A DNA stretch of 64,000 nucleotides, taken from NCBI GenBank assembly GCA_029959615.1, contig JASCOD010000004.1, positions 248,001 through 312,000 on the forward strand, given 5' to 3'. The notes beneath the pieces are model-generated. The model saw only the letters and a program-made list of their open reading frames with translations, was not told the DNA's origin and made no database searches. This stretch comes from Flavobacteriaceae bacterium PS02338. GTDB taxonomy: Bacteria; Bacteroidota; Bacteroidia; Sphingobacteriales; Sphingobacteriaceae. Position numbers and translations under genes: made by a program. Below are positions 36,626 through 44,829 of this stretch, piece after piece (positions within the stretch are counted from its first letter, which is position 1; every line of letters begins with the position of its first letter).

Positions 36626-37161
36626 CTATTCCTCTATTCTCTGATATTTTAAAACATTGCTTCTTTCTTTAATGGTTAATTTTATTCGAGTTGGGTAATT
36701 ATCGATTTCTTTAAATATTTCCCTAGAGTAAAATTCCAGATACTTGAAGTTAATTATTTCTAACTGTTGCGCAGAAATATCTATTGTAGGGTTGGCATTA
36801 AAAAAATTGAAGTTCGACGCATCTTTAATTAACTGTATAATGCCATTTTTATCATTTTCACTAACCTCAATTTCTGTTTCTTGTATCCTTTCTGGCATTC
36901 CTATTACGGAATTGTTAATGATTTTGAATTCATCTTTTAATTTTATCCCCAAATGCTTTAGGTCTGTAGTTATATCATTTTTCGATATACTTAATTCGTC
37001 AATGGTATTAGCTGAACAAAATAGTACTATGGGGGCAATTAGAACTATTGAACACAGGATGCCAATTGCTTTTTTTTCTTTATTGAGAAGAATAGTATCA
37101 CAATTCCAATTAGGAAAAACATACCTAAGATTAATCCTTCATAAATTAAAGACATTCCCAT
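36626..37161 (-). CDS. two-helix membrane protein read through a -1 frameshift
   Basis: The ATG at 37161 opens a 38-codon frame (MGMSLIYEGLILGMFFLIGI..., TAG at 37045-37047) with one membrane helix, then KKKK. A second frame without a plausible start codon of its own covers the same slip site and continues to 36626. It supplies a second membrane helix (AIGILCSIVLIAPIVLFC) and a soluble domain of about 125 residues. Moving from the first to the second frame needs a -1 shift at the A8 run, where the codons read A_AAA_AAG, giving a sensible 178-residue protein. Alternatives are a missing A in the assembly or a recently broken gene. Family unknown. It starts 8 bp after the DUF4173-like gene. Confidence 0.6.
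37069..37078 (-). other. A_AAA_AAG slippery heptamer / A8 run
   Basis: The minus strand has GAAAAAAAAGC; in the frame of the upstream ATG this reads AAA AAA AAG, so the heptamer A_AAA_AAG is in exactly the phase used for -1 slippage in dnaX and many IS elements. I see no strong stem or Shine-Dalgarno-like sequence next to it. Confidence 0.65.
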
Positions 37162-37169
37162 TCCTAATT

Positions 37170-38921
37170 TTAGTAAGAATTTCCATTTCTAAATTTTGTT
37201 TGATGCTTTTTCTTCAATATCCGTAGAGTCTCCCATTCCAAATAACTAAACGATAACCATGAAATTTTCTTTTCGATAAACCACAAAATTTTATTGTCGA
37301 GCCTACCGTTGAAATTAATTTGAGCTTGTTTAATAGCAGATGCCTTTAATTCTGCAGTGCTAGGCTTATTTACTTTTACTAAAGTGTCAATGGTGGTAGT
37401 AGAACTGGCTGTATCAATATTTTTATGAGGCAATGCAGAAGTAGCGGTTTGAACAATATCATCAGAAGTAACAGAATCTGTTAGATAGTCACTTGCTACC
37501 TGGTTTTCTTTATTTATAGCTACATATTTTGTCAATATGCTCCGATTCTTTTCTAATATCGGAATGATTTTATCAGACAAACTCATTAAATGGTCAACAT
37601 CAACTTTAATTCTATCGGCATTAGCAAGATTATAATTTACAATTAAAATATCCCAGTTCACAAAGCTTAGCAACACCAACAAAGCATACCATATCTTCGA
37701 ATTGATACGATAAAGAAAGAAAACCGTTTTTTGCTTAGCAACTTTGATATAAACCGTGAGCAAACCAATTAAACTTAGCGTGGCAAAAATAGTTACGCCA
37801 ATTCTTTTGTAGGTTAATCCGTGGTAGAAGATGTAATCGTAGTCTCTATGAAAAACAGAAAGCACCAAAAATGCATTCTGAGCAATCCAGATGTAAGCAA
37901 GCAGTTTAATCCATTTGTTTTTTCGGTAGAAATTCAAATTGCCGCTAAAGAAATACACTATAATCAGCATCGCGATAATGATACTAAAAATCAACGTATT
38001 GGTTCCATCGTGGAGCTCTGCAGAAAAGTTCTTGCTTGTATCTACGGTATTATTAAGCCATAGCGTTGCAATATCGATGATATTTAGAAACACAAGCAAT
38101 AGATTCAACGCTGTAAATGAGATAATACCCACAATGTTTTCGGTTTTCAGAGCTAGTCTTTTATTTACCTGATTACCTGTCAACAACATCCTGAAATCCT
38201 GAAAAAGTGATGTTTTTTTAATATCTCTACGTTTTCTGATTAGTTGATCGCTTTCTCCAATTTCTACTTCATCTAAGAGTTTGTTTTTAATTCCAACTAT
38301 AATACCAGAGGTAATACAGGTTCCTAAGAGTATAAATAAACATTTGGGCAGGCTAATATCGACAAATAGGAAATTGAAAATGGTATTGAAGAAATAACCT
38401 ACATTATCGGTAATTGAACGAGTATACTTGTCAAAAATAGGATTGGCAATGCTGTACAAAGAACAGAAGATAACAACCATTATTAAAGGCAATACGATGT
38501 ACTTTACGGGTTTTAAGATGGGCTTGAAATTAATTTTACCAATCTTAGTGTTTTGTAGTTTCGCAATGATGCCATATGGGCCACTAATAGTTTGCAAAAT
38601 ACCCCAAATCAGCGCAGTAACACTCGACTTGAGCATTACAAAATGAGCAGTGCCTAAATAAACTAGCAGAGTGATAAACCAAGTGATGATAGCTAAAATA
38701 GAATTGTCGTAAACAAGATAAATAGCTATTGCTAAATGCGGTATTATAGTGTACAGTTTATTCTTGTGAAAAGGAATGTCCTTATCAGTAAATGTTACAG
38801 CAATAATAAATAACGTATATACTAGTAGATTTAGTCCTAAAGATTCGTCCCAAAATAGAAGTTGAAAAAGTAGTCCTCCTACTAGTATCAGAGGTAGTCG
38901 ATAATCAATTTTTTGTGTCAT
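37170..38921 (-). CDS. multi-pass membrane protein, DUF4153/DUF4173-like
   Basis: 583 residues from the ATG at 38921, preferred over upstream codons because it forms an ATGA overlap with the previous gene and begins the conserved KIDYRLPLILVGGLLFQLLFW. About 12 predicted membrane helices fill residues 8-420, and a hydrophilic C-terminal half follows (S/T/D-rich, then a helical tail SWLSFSYLEWETLRIL). The VFHRDYDYIFYHGLTYKRIGV segment is typical of DUF4153/DUF4173 proteins. Function unknown; inner membrane. It is the second gene of a three-gene operon under the CTTTG-N5-CAAAG element. Confidence 0.75.
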   Translation of the reverse strand: MTQKIDYRLPLILVGGLLFQLLFWDESLGLNLLVYTLFIIAVTFTDKDIPFHKNKLYTIIPHLAIAIYLVYDNSILAIITWFITLLVYLGTAHFVMLKSSVTALIWGILQTISGPYGIIAKLQNTKIGKINFKPILKPVKYIVLPLIMVVIFCSLYSIANPIFDKYTRSITDNVGYFFNTIFNFLFVDISLPKCLFILLGTCITSGIIVGIKNKLLDEVEIGESDQLIRKRRDIKKTSLFQDFRMLLTGNQVNKRLALKTENIVGIISFTALNLLLVFLNIIDIATLWLNNTVDTSKNFSAELHDGTNTLIFSIIIAMLIIVYFFSGNLNFYRKNKWIKLLAYIWIAQNAFLVLSVFHRDYDYIFYHGLTYKRIGVTIFATLSLIGLLTVYIKVAKQKTVFFLYRINSKIWYALLVLLSFVNWDILIVNYNLANADRIKVDVDHLMSLSDKIIPILEKNRSILTKYVAINKENQVASDYLTDSVTSDDIVQTATSALPHKNIDTASSTTTIDTLVKVNKPSTAELKASAIKQAQINFNGRLDNKILWFIEKKISWLSFSYLEWETLRILKKKHQTKFRNGNSY

Positions 38922-39244
38922 AATTTGATATGATTTAAATCGGCTATCTGGATAGAAAGCCAAACGAAAAATATAGCGATGGGGATATTGATAAGGATGA
39001 TAATACCAGCATGAAATATTTGCCTCCAATTAGATCTCGACCAGATTAGATGCAGTAATAAAATCATTAAGATTAACCCATTTGTTAGGCAGGCCAATAG
39101 GATAAAGAAAAATGCTCCGATCATCACTTGCTCAATTTTGCTGACTGCAAAAGCCAAGAATATGCTGATGCCAACAAGTAGCGAAATTCTTGCGCATCGC
39201 TTAGCCGCTACTACAATAGGTAACTCAAGTGGAGTGCTGTTCAT
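38918..39244 (-). CDS. small membrane protein, first gene of the DUF4173 operon
   Basis: 108 residues with three predicted membrane helices (19-36, 42-64, 78-99) and a short soluble N-terminus. Family not recognised. Its stop overlaps the start of the next gene (ATGA), so translation is coupled. The conserved dyad at 39248-39271 ends only three bases before its ATG, so regulator binding or an RNA structure there could directly block translation or transcription. Confidence 0.7.
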   Translation of the reverse strand: MNSTPLELPIVVAAKRCARISLLVGISIFLAFAVSKIEQVMIGAFFFILLACLTNGLILMILLLHLIWSRSNWRQIFHAGIIILINIPIAIFFVWLSIQIADLNHIKL

Positions 39245-39247
39245 CTT

Positions 39248-39271
39248 AAAGTGCTTTGTATTTCAAAGTTT
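39248..39271. promoter_or_regulatory. operator-like dyad, copy A
   Basis: AAAGTGCTTTGTATTTCAAA plus GTTT on the plus strand, with the dyad CTTTG-TATTT-CAAAG. Shared with copies B and C across 21 of about 24 positions. Immediately upstream of the gene at 38918-39244. Confidence 0.75.
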
Positions 39272-39295
39272 GTATTCAAAAAAATATGATGTTAG

Positions 39296-39607
39296 TTAGC
39301 TGCCAGCGAATGGTGTGCCGAATAAGCCAACAGCTAACTCTGCCCAGATTAGAAATAAGATAAATAGAATTACGGCACAAATGACAAATCTCCATTTCGC
39401 TGAGGTAATTTTTCGTGTGACCAATTCTATTGCCAATCCTGTAACGAGTAGGAGTGCACCCATAATGATAAAGTCAGTTAAATCCCAGTTCACTTCATTG
39501 GTAAATTGCATTGCAATGAATGGGATTGATAAAAGGGCAGCCACAATACCTATAGTAATGGCTAATCGTCGTGTTACATTTGCTTTTGATGTTGTCATTG
39601 TTTCCAT
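39296..39607 (-). CDS. small membrane protein near the winged-helix regulator
   Basis: 103 residues; the ATG three codons later (MTTSKAN) is an alternative. Three predicted membrane helices (15-35, 46-62, 72-95) joined by short basic loops. No known family recognised. It lies between copies A and B of the shared dyad, with copy B 25 bp upstream of its start, so it is probably controlled together with its neighbours. A gap of 51 bp separates it from the next gene downstream. Confidence 0.68.
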   Translation of the reverse strand: METMTTSKANVTRRLAITIGIVAALLSIPFIAMQFTNEVNWDLTDFIIMGALLLVTGLAIELVTRKITSAKWRFVICAVILFILFLIWAELAVGLFGTPFAGS

Positions 39608-39631
39608 GATTTTGGTGATTGAATTTAATAT

Positions 39632-39655
39632 AAAGTACTTTGTTTTTCAAAGTTT
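39632..39655. promoter_or_regulatory. operator-like dyad, copy B
   Basis: AAAGTACTTTGTTTTTCAAA plus GTTT, dyad CTTTG-TTTTT-CAAAG. It lies 25 bp upstream of the gene at 39296-39607 and directly after the regulator gene. Confidence 0.75.
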
Positions 39656-39670
39656 AAGTTTAAAAAAAAA

Positions 39671-39967
39671 TTAGATGCCTTTAATCATCTTTTCAAGAGC
39701 ATCTAGATGGCTTTTAAAAGATTGCTTACCAAGTTCGGTAATAGTGTAAGTAGTATTTGTTTTTCGGCCAATAAATGCTTTATGCATTTTGATATATTCT
39801 GCTTGCTCCAGTGTATTTAAGTGGGAGGCAAGATTACCGTCAGTAAGTTCTAAAAGCTGTTTCAAATCGTTAAAACTTACAGAATCATTTACCACTAGCA
39901 CCGACATTACGCCTAGTCTAATCCTGCTGTCAAAAATCTTATTCAGTGCTTGTATAGGGTTTTTCAT
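39671..39967 (-). CDS. winged-helix transcriptional regulator
   Basis: 98 residues. A single winged-helix domain: DSRIRLGVMSVLVVNDSVSF, recognition region DLKQLLELTDGNLASHLNTLEQAEYI, and wing FIGRKTNTTYTITELG. This matches the PF13601-type MarR/ArsR-like regulators (about 100 residues, no ligand domain). It is embedded among genes preceded by the shared dyad CTTTG-N5-CAAAG, a palindrome of the right size for a winged-helix dimer, so it is the obvious candidate to bind there (inference). It follows the gene at 40021 by 53 bp on the same strand and may be co-transcribed with it. Confidence 0.83.
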   Translation of the reverse strand: MKNPIQALNKIFDSRIRLGVMSVLVVNDSVSFNDLKQLLELTDGNLASHLNTLEQAEYIKMHKAFIGRKTNTTYTITELGKQSFKSHLDALEKMIKGI

Positions 39968-40020
39968 CTTGTAATTGCGATTTAAGAGTTACGATTTACG
40001 ATTTTGGAAAGACCAAATCT

Positions 40021-40665
40021 TTAAACCTTAGACCTTACGCTTTTCTCATATTTAAAGTACATAATCAATCCGTACAAAATATGCAGTACACCAAAGCCAA
40101 ATGCCCAAAAATATAAACCCAATCCAATATTAAACATGGCTATAATACCCAGGATGATTTCACAGATGCCTAAAAATCTAATGTCTGAATAAGTATATTT
40201 ACTTGCGTTGATGAGTGCTAAACCGTAAAATATCAATGTACTGGGGGCAATTAATCCAACTGCATTATTATGATTAAAAAGCAGTGCCAATACAAAGCAG
40301 CCTCCACTAATCAAAGGAATAGCTAGGTTGATTAATAGTTTCTTAGTGGTGTTATCCCAAATTGGCAAGTTTTTCTTTTTACTCTGCCTGTAGGTGAAAA
40401 AAACACCACCTAACAAAGCGATTACTAATACAATAAGGGCAATTAAAATCAATTTACCTTCAATGAAGACAACATTTACACCTTCATATTTATTACGAAA
40501 AGAATGGGTATAGTCTGAAATAGCCTGATGAGCAAAATATGCGCCGACTAATGCAGTGATTCCTGCAAAAATACCTGATAATCCGCTTAAAGAGATAAAT
40601 TTTGAGGAACGGTTCATGATATTCCTGATATCATTTAACGTATCTAATTGCTCTTGTTGGTTCAT
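40021..40665 (-). CDS. membrane protein, first gene of the winged-helix regulator cluster
   Basis: 214 residues from the ATG at 40665 (MNQQEQLDTLNDIRNIMN); the open frame reaches 32 codons further upstream, but that part covers the operator and has no conserved look. Six predicted membrane helices: FISLSGLSGIFAGITALVGAYF, LILIALIVLVIALLGGVFF, and four more to a basic tail KYEKSVRSKV. The arrangement of such a protein next to a PF13601-type regulator recurs in this phylum to my knowledge; its role is unknown. Copy C of the shared dyad is five bases upstream of the start. Confidence 0.75.
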   Translation of the reverse strand: MNQQEQLDTLNDIRNIMNRSSKFISLSGLSGIFAGITALVGAYFAHQAISDYTHSFRNKYEGVNVVFIEGKLILIALIVLVIALLGGVFFTYRQSKKKNLPIWDNTTKKLLINLAIPLISGGCFVLALLFNHNNAVGLIAPSTLIFYGLALINASKYTYSDIRFLGICEIILGIIAMFNIGLGLYFWAFGFGVLHILYGLIMYFKYEKSVRSKV

Positions 40666-40669
40666 TTTT

Positions 40670-40693
40670 AAAGTGCTTTGTAATTCAAAGTTA
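40670..40693. promoter_or_regulatory. operator-like dyad, copy C
   Basis: AAAGTGCTTTGTAATTCAAA plus GTTA, dyad CTTTG-TAATT-CAAAG, four bases ahead of the ATG at 40665. Confidence 0.75.
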
Positions 40694-40846
40694 GTAATGC
40701 ATTTTCGATTTGCAAATTTTTTTTCTTTTTTGTGTATAGACGCAACATCTTGCGTCTCCACTTCAAACCAACATCTTGGGTCTGTACTCTTAAATTAGGT
40801 AGAGCCTATTTTAGGGTAATTATCGGCAATTCTGTACATTTGTTGC

Positions 40847-41497
40847 ATGTTACAAGCCAAAGGGATAAAAAAAGCATACGGAAATCTTCAGATACTAAAA
40901 GGGGTAGATTTTGAGGTTACTGAGGGAGAAATTGTAAGTATTATTGGGGCCTCTGGAGCTGGGAAAAGTACCCTGCTGCATATTTTGGGGACTTTAGATC
41001 AGCCGGATGCTGGAACAGTAACATTAAAAGGGAGAGAAGCGAGTAAACTTTCTGGACAAAGCTTAAGTGCTTTTAGAAATCAGCATATCGGTTTTGTATT
41101 TCAGTTCCATCATTTATTGCCAGAGTTTAATGCCTTGGAGAATATATGTATCCCTGCATTTATTGCAAAAAAAAGTAAAAAAGATGCGGAGAAACGAGCT
41201 TTTGAACTTCTGGATTTGTTTGGCTTGAAAGAGCGTGCCTATCATAAACCTAATGAGTTATCGGGTGGCGAGCAGCAGCGTATTTCGGTAGCAAGGGCAT
41301 TGGTAAACCATCCCTCTATCGTTTTAGCAGACGAACCTTCAGGTAATTTAGATTCCGCAAATGCCGATGCACTTCACCAACTTTTTATCAGCTTACGTGA
41401 TAACTTCAAACAGACTTTTGTTATTGTTACCCATAATAGCGATTTGGCTAAAATTAGTGATAAGGTAGTAACAATGAAGGATGGGTTAATAGTTTAA
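40847..41497 (+). CDS. ABC transporter ATP-binding protein (LolD/MacB type)
   Basis: 216 residues, a lone ATPase subunit. Walker [10 protein letters not shown] near 35-43, Q-loop [16 protein letters not shown] near 83-98, signature LSGGEQQR near 137-144, Walker [14 protein letters not shown] near 157-169 and the switch His in VIVTHN. The [13 protein letters not shown] segment is typical of LolD-like ATPases, which drive release of lipoproteins toward the outer membrane, or of MacB-like exporters. No permease gene is adjacent, so its partner is elsewhere. It starts 181 bp from the divergent start at 40665. Confidence 0.88.
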   Translation: MLQAKGIKKAYGNLQILKGVDFEVTEGEIVSIIGASGAGKSTLLHILGTLDQPDAGTVTLKGREASKLSGQSLSAFRNQHIGFVFQFHHLLPEFNALENICIPAFIAKKSKKDAEKRAFELLDLFGLKERAYHKPNELSGGEQQRISVARALVNHPSIVLADEPSGNLDSANADALHQLFISLRDNFKQTFVIVTHNSDLAKISDKVVTMKDGLIV

Positions 41498-41610
41498 TGA
41501 GCGAATTCCCTTAATGTTATTGAGATGGGCGCTTAGCAATTTTAGCTTATAACCATCTGTAACAGCAGCCAACCAATAGAACATTATAATCATAAAATAA
41601 TCTATAAATT

Positions 41611-42084
41611 TTGAAAATTCTAATCACTGGTGGTAAAACCGCGACTGCTTTAAAATTAACAAAGGCATTTGATGGTTCCGAAATCCTTTTAGGCGACTAT
41701 GGAGATATGCCAAACATTAATACCAATTCTTACTCTTTTGTTGAATTAGGAAGTTGGAACACAGAAGTGTTAGCTCACAATCTTTTAACGAAATGCCTTG
41801 ATTATGGGGTAGATGTCTTATTACCACTTTATGAAGCAGAAATAATAGCCCTGTCTAAATCAATGGTTTTATTTGATGAATTTGGATTGAAAGTTTTACT
41901 GCCCGAAAATCTGCTGCTTAATTCTACTAAGTTTAAAGATTGGTGCGTGTTTGAAAATGGAAATTTAATTTATGCATCTTTTGACGGGGATTTTAAAGCT
42001 GATGAGCAATCTGGACTTAATGGAGTCTATACTTTCGATACCGAAACTAAAGCGTTGGCATTAATTTCCATTGCAAACTTTTAA
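41611..42084 (+). CDS. stand-alone pre-ATP-grasp-like protein
   Basis: 157 residues starting at TTG (41611); no ATG fits the conserved opening KILITGGKTATALKLTKAF. The Rossmann-like half resembles the N-terminal (pre-ATP-grasp) domain of carbamoyl-phosphate-synthase-like ligases: dinucleotide-like loop, ILLGDYGDMP, and VDVLLPLYEAEIIALS, which replaces the usual ADxxIPxxxxEL. The ATP-grasp catalytic domain that should follow is absent; the last 40 residues form a separate beta-rich tail. It is followed 24 bp later by the HAD-like gene, so the pair is probably co-transcribed. Function unknown. Confidence 0.65.
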   Translation: MKILITGGKTATALKLTKAFDGSEILLGDYGDMPNINTNSYSFVELGSWNTEVLAHNLLTKCLDYGVDVLLPLYEAEIIALSKSMVLFDEFGLKVLLPENLLLNSTKFKDWCVFENGNLIYASFDGDFKADEQSGLNGVYTFDTETKALALISIANF

Positions 42085-42108
42085 CTCTTCACTTTCAACT
42101 TATATTTT

Positions 42109-42714
42109 ATGTCTTTCGAAAAATACCTTACTAATAAAAAAGCTTTAATTATCACTTTAGATGATACGCTATATCCTAAGAAAGACTATTTATTACAGGT
42201 TTATTATTTGTTCTCCGAACTTATGGCTTACTCTGAACAAATAGAAGCAAAAGAGATTGTCGAATTTATGAGGAAGGAGTATACTGAAAGTGGAGAAAAG
42301 CTTCTTTTTGCAAAAACAGCCGCTAGGTTTGGCATTCCTGAGAAATACGAGCAGAATTTTAATTTACTTTTTGAAACCGCACGTCTGCCATTAAAATTAT
42401 TATTGTTCCAACGAGTTTTGGAACTTTTACAGGAAGCGGTAGTAGATAGGAGACAGCTATTTATCTTAGCTGAAGGAAATCCGGCAGAGGCTATAAATAA
42501 GATTAAGCAAATAGAATGGAACGAATTACAGTCACATTTGAAAATCTATTTTACAGCTGAATATGATAATTCTATTTCTGAAACAATAGTAGAGCTGTTA
42601 AATCAAGAAAATTTGCAAAGAAATGAAGTTGTAATGCTGGTTTCTTCCGAACAGTTGGATAGCGATTTCACACATTTTAACATTGATTGTTATGCCGTTA
42701 CAGAAATATTGTGA
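42109..42714 (+). CDS. HAD-superfamily-like protein lacking the catalytic nucleophile
   Basis: 201 residues with the HAD fold pattern. Motif I reads IITLDDTLYPK (Thr16 where the phosphorylated Asp belongs; Asp18 kept). Motif II reads LFILAEGNP, where family members usually have LxxLTNG, so the Thr/Ser is lost. A Lys in INKIKQIEW fits motif III. With two of the catalytic motifs broken it is probably not a phosphatase of the usual mechanism and may be a binding or regulatory protein. It is paired with the stand-alone pre-ATP-grasp-like gene upstream and followed 36 bp later by the S41 protease gene. Confidence 0.72.
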   Translation: MSFEKYLTNKKALIITLDDTLYPKKDYLLQVYYLFSELMAYSEQIEAKEIVEFMRKEYTESGEKLLFAKTAARFGIPEKYEQNFNLLFETARLPLKLLLFQRVLELLQEAVVDRRQLFILAEGNPAEAINKIKQIEWNELQSHLKIYFTAEYDNSISETIVELLNQENLQRNEVVMLVSSEQLDSDFTHFNIDCYAVTEIL

Positions 42715-42750
42715 AAAAAAAGTCGTTAATTAGTATGTCTATTAAAAATT

Positions 42751-44385
42751 ATGAAAATGAATAAAAAAATTTATCTAATACTGATTCTAGCATCTTTTTT
42801 TGGATTAGAAGCATGCAAGAAGAGCTGTAACACTAAAGAAGTGGAAGTATCTGATGCCGACGAAATACCGCCCGCTACTACAGATAGAACAGAATTGTCT
42901 TTAGATTCTATCTTTTTATATGCTAAGCAAGTATATTATTGGAATAGCCAACTGCCAACCTATAAAGTTTTTAACCCAAGGCAATATAATTCTGGTGGAT
43001 CCGCTTTGGATAAATATGAAAATGCGCTTTTCGGTATTGCTGGCTATTCGGCAAGTAAATACGATGTCTATAAAAATAGCCAAGGAGCTTATCAGAATTA
43101 TCCCAAGTTCTCTTACATAGATGAAAATACTAATAGTTCTGGAGCTTCTGGGGTTGTAGTTAACCCGGTTTCGTCAGTGGAGTTAGATGGATCTGCATAT
43201 GATGTAGGTATTCGATTTGGTTTGTACGGTTCGGAGACCGATTATTTTATATACGTTTCTGCAGTTTACCAAAATTCGCCGGCAGAAACACAAGGTTTTG
43301 CCAGAGGAGATCGTATTACTACCATAAATGGTGTAGATTATGGTGCTAACTTTACCGCAGAAAGCGGCGCATTAAACGCAGCTTTGGCAGGTAATACAAT
43401 TGCTTTAAAAGGTTATAAAGCCGATGGAATTACACCTTTTAATATCATTTTAACTAAAAAAGTATTTGAAAGTAGTCCCATATATAAAGTAAAGGTAATT
43501 ACAGCTGGAACTAAAAAAGTTGGTTATTTGTCTTATGCTCGTTTTTCTGATTCCGATAACTCCGTAAATGCATTGAATTCAGCTTTCGAAAGTTTCTCTA
43601 ATGCAGGGGTTACAGATTTAGTAATTGACTTAAGGTTTAATGGTGGAGGATATGTAAGTACAGCGGAACATTTGATAAACTTAATAGCCCCTTCTACGGC
43701 TACGGGTGTAATGTTTAGTGAGTATTACAATGCTACCATGCAGGCGGGGAATGCTAAACTTTTATCAAATCAGTTTTTCTGGGATTATAATAATAACAGG
43801 TGGGTGAGTTATGCAAATGTAAGCTACTCTGTTGCCAATAATACTGCGTATTTTTCGAAGAAAGGAAAATTGACCGGTATACAAAATGTAGTTTTCTTGG
43901 TTTCTAGTAGCACAGCTTCTTCGAGCGAATTGGTAATTAATAGCTTAAAGCCTCATATGAATGTAAAGCTGGTGGGTAGAACTACTTATGGTAAGCCAGT
44001 TGGTTTTTTCCCGATTACTATTGAAAAGAAGTATGATGTGTACTATGCTATGTTCGAGACTAAGAATTCTGCTGGACAGGGGGGGTACTATTCGGGAATG
44101 ACACCAGATTTTAGCTTATATGAGCTAACAGAAGTGAAAAATAGCAACAATGTAACGGTGGGCTACAAGATGGTGGATTTTGGAAATGTGGAAGATGTAT
44201 ATCTTAACAAAGCATTAGCTATACTCGCACCTGGTGTTACTGTTACTAATGACGTATCTACCATGGCTATGGGTAAAGCAGCAGGTACGAAAAATCTTGT
44301 AGCTTCTCCTAATACAATTAATGTCGAATTTGTAGATAAGGAATTCAAAGGGATGGTAGAAAATAGGTTTAAACTTAAAAAATAA
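42751..44385 (+). CDS. S41-family (C-terminal processing) peptidase lipoprotein
   Basis: 544 residues; MKM or the Met two codons later may be the start. Signal peptide with lipobox LEAC and Cys22, so it is a lipoprotein of the cell envelope. A PDZ-like region spans about 165-245 (VSAVYQNSPAETQGFARGDR), followed by the S41 protease core: DLVIDLRFNGGGYVS near 290-304, the nucleophile in SSSTASSSELVINS near 390, and the Lys in TYGKPVG near 413. Such proteins degrade or trim periplasmic proteins. It ends with a strong terminator 17 bp after the stop. Confidence 0.87.
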   Translation: MKMNKKIYLILILASFFGLEACKKSCNTKEVEVSDADEIPPATTDRTELSLDSIFLYAKQVYYWNSQLPTYKVFNPRQYNSGGSALDKYENALFGIAGYSASKYDVYKNSQGAYQNYPKFSYIDENTNSSGASGVVVNPVSSVELDGSAYDVGIRFGLYGSETDYFIYVSAVYQNSPAETQGFARGDRITTINGVDYGANFTAESGALNAALAGNTIALKGYKADGITPFNIILTKKVFESSPIYKVKVITAGTKKVGYLSYARFSDSDNSVNALNSAFESFSNAGVTDLVIDLRFNGGGYVSTAEHLINLIAPSTATGVMFSEYYNATMQAGNAKLLSNQFFWDYNNNRWVSYANVSYSVANNTAYFSKKGKLTGIQNVVFLVSSSTASSSELVINSLKPHMNVKLVGRTTYGKPVGFFPITIEKKYDVYYAMFETKNSAGQGGYYSGMTPDFSLYELTEVKNSNNVTVGYKMVDFGNVEDVYLNKALAILAPGVTVTNDVSTMAMGKAAGTKNLVASPNTINVEFVDKEFKGMVENRFKLKK

Positions 44386-44402
44386 AAGTTAATTAAATAT
44401 CG

Positions 44403-44428
44403 AAAAAGCCGCTCTAGCGGCTTTTTTT
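44403..44428 (+). terminator. intrinsic terminator of the S41 peptidase gene
   Basis: AAAAAGCCGC, TCTA, GCGGCTTTTTTT: a perfect 10-bp stem with tetraloop and T run, 17 bp after the stop codon. Confidence 0.88.
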
Positions 44429-44526
44429 ACACTAAATTTTTACAAAACACTGTTTAAAAAATAGGATACAATATTGTTATTCATTTAAAAAATTATTAAG
44501 CTTGTTTAAACAAAAATGTAATACTT

Positions 44527-44793
44527 ATGATTGGGGAATTAATTGAAAAGGAAGAGATAAACGTAAATGAATTCTTACCTGCAGATGCGTTGTTGTCTGA
44601 GGAGTTACTAGCCAAACTTTCTTCTGTGCAGAGATTGGGAAATGAATTTAAATCGAAGGCATCCATTGCCTTTAATACTAAGCAAGGAGTTAAAAAAGTG
44701 AGTACAACTGTGTGGTCGGTTACGGAGAAGTATTTGCAATTGAAAAATAATGTTCATGTACCCATAAAGTCAATAGTGGATATAGATTTCTAA
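44527..44793 (+). CDS. small hypothetical cytoplasmic protein
   Basis: 88 residues, no membrane helix and no signal. The N-terminal half is acidic and helical (ELIEKEEINVNEFLPADALL), followed by a more basic strand-rich half (NTKQGVKKVSTTVWSVTEKY). No family recognised. It is bracketed by its own terminators: one precedes it at 44403-44428 and one follows at its stop codon, so it is a single-gene transcript. The separate transcription unit argues that it is real. Confidence 0.6.
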   Translation: MIGELIEKEEINVNEFLPADALLSEELLAKLSSVQRLGNEFKSKASIAFNTKQGVKKVSTTVWSVTEKYLQLKNNVHVPIKSIVDIDF

Positions 44794-44829
44794 AAAAAAA
44801 ATCCCAACTATTAAGTTGGGATTTTTTTT
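44793..44829. terminator. bidirectional terminator
   Basis: A-run then ATCCCAACT, TTAA, AGTTGGGAT then T-run; it lies between the convergent genes ending at 44793 and 44828. Confidence 0.85.

Noticed and set aside
37170..39029. Longer start for the DUF4173-like protein at 39029
   Set aside because: The extra 36 residues overlap the upstream gene and have no conserved character; the ATGA overlap at 38918-38921 supports the shorter form.
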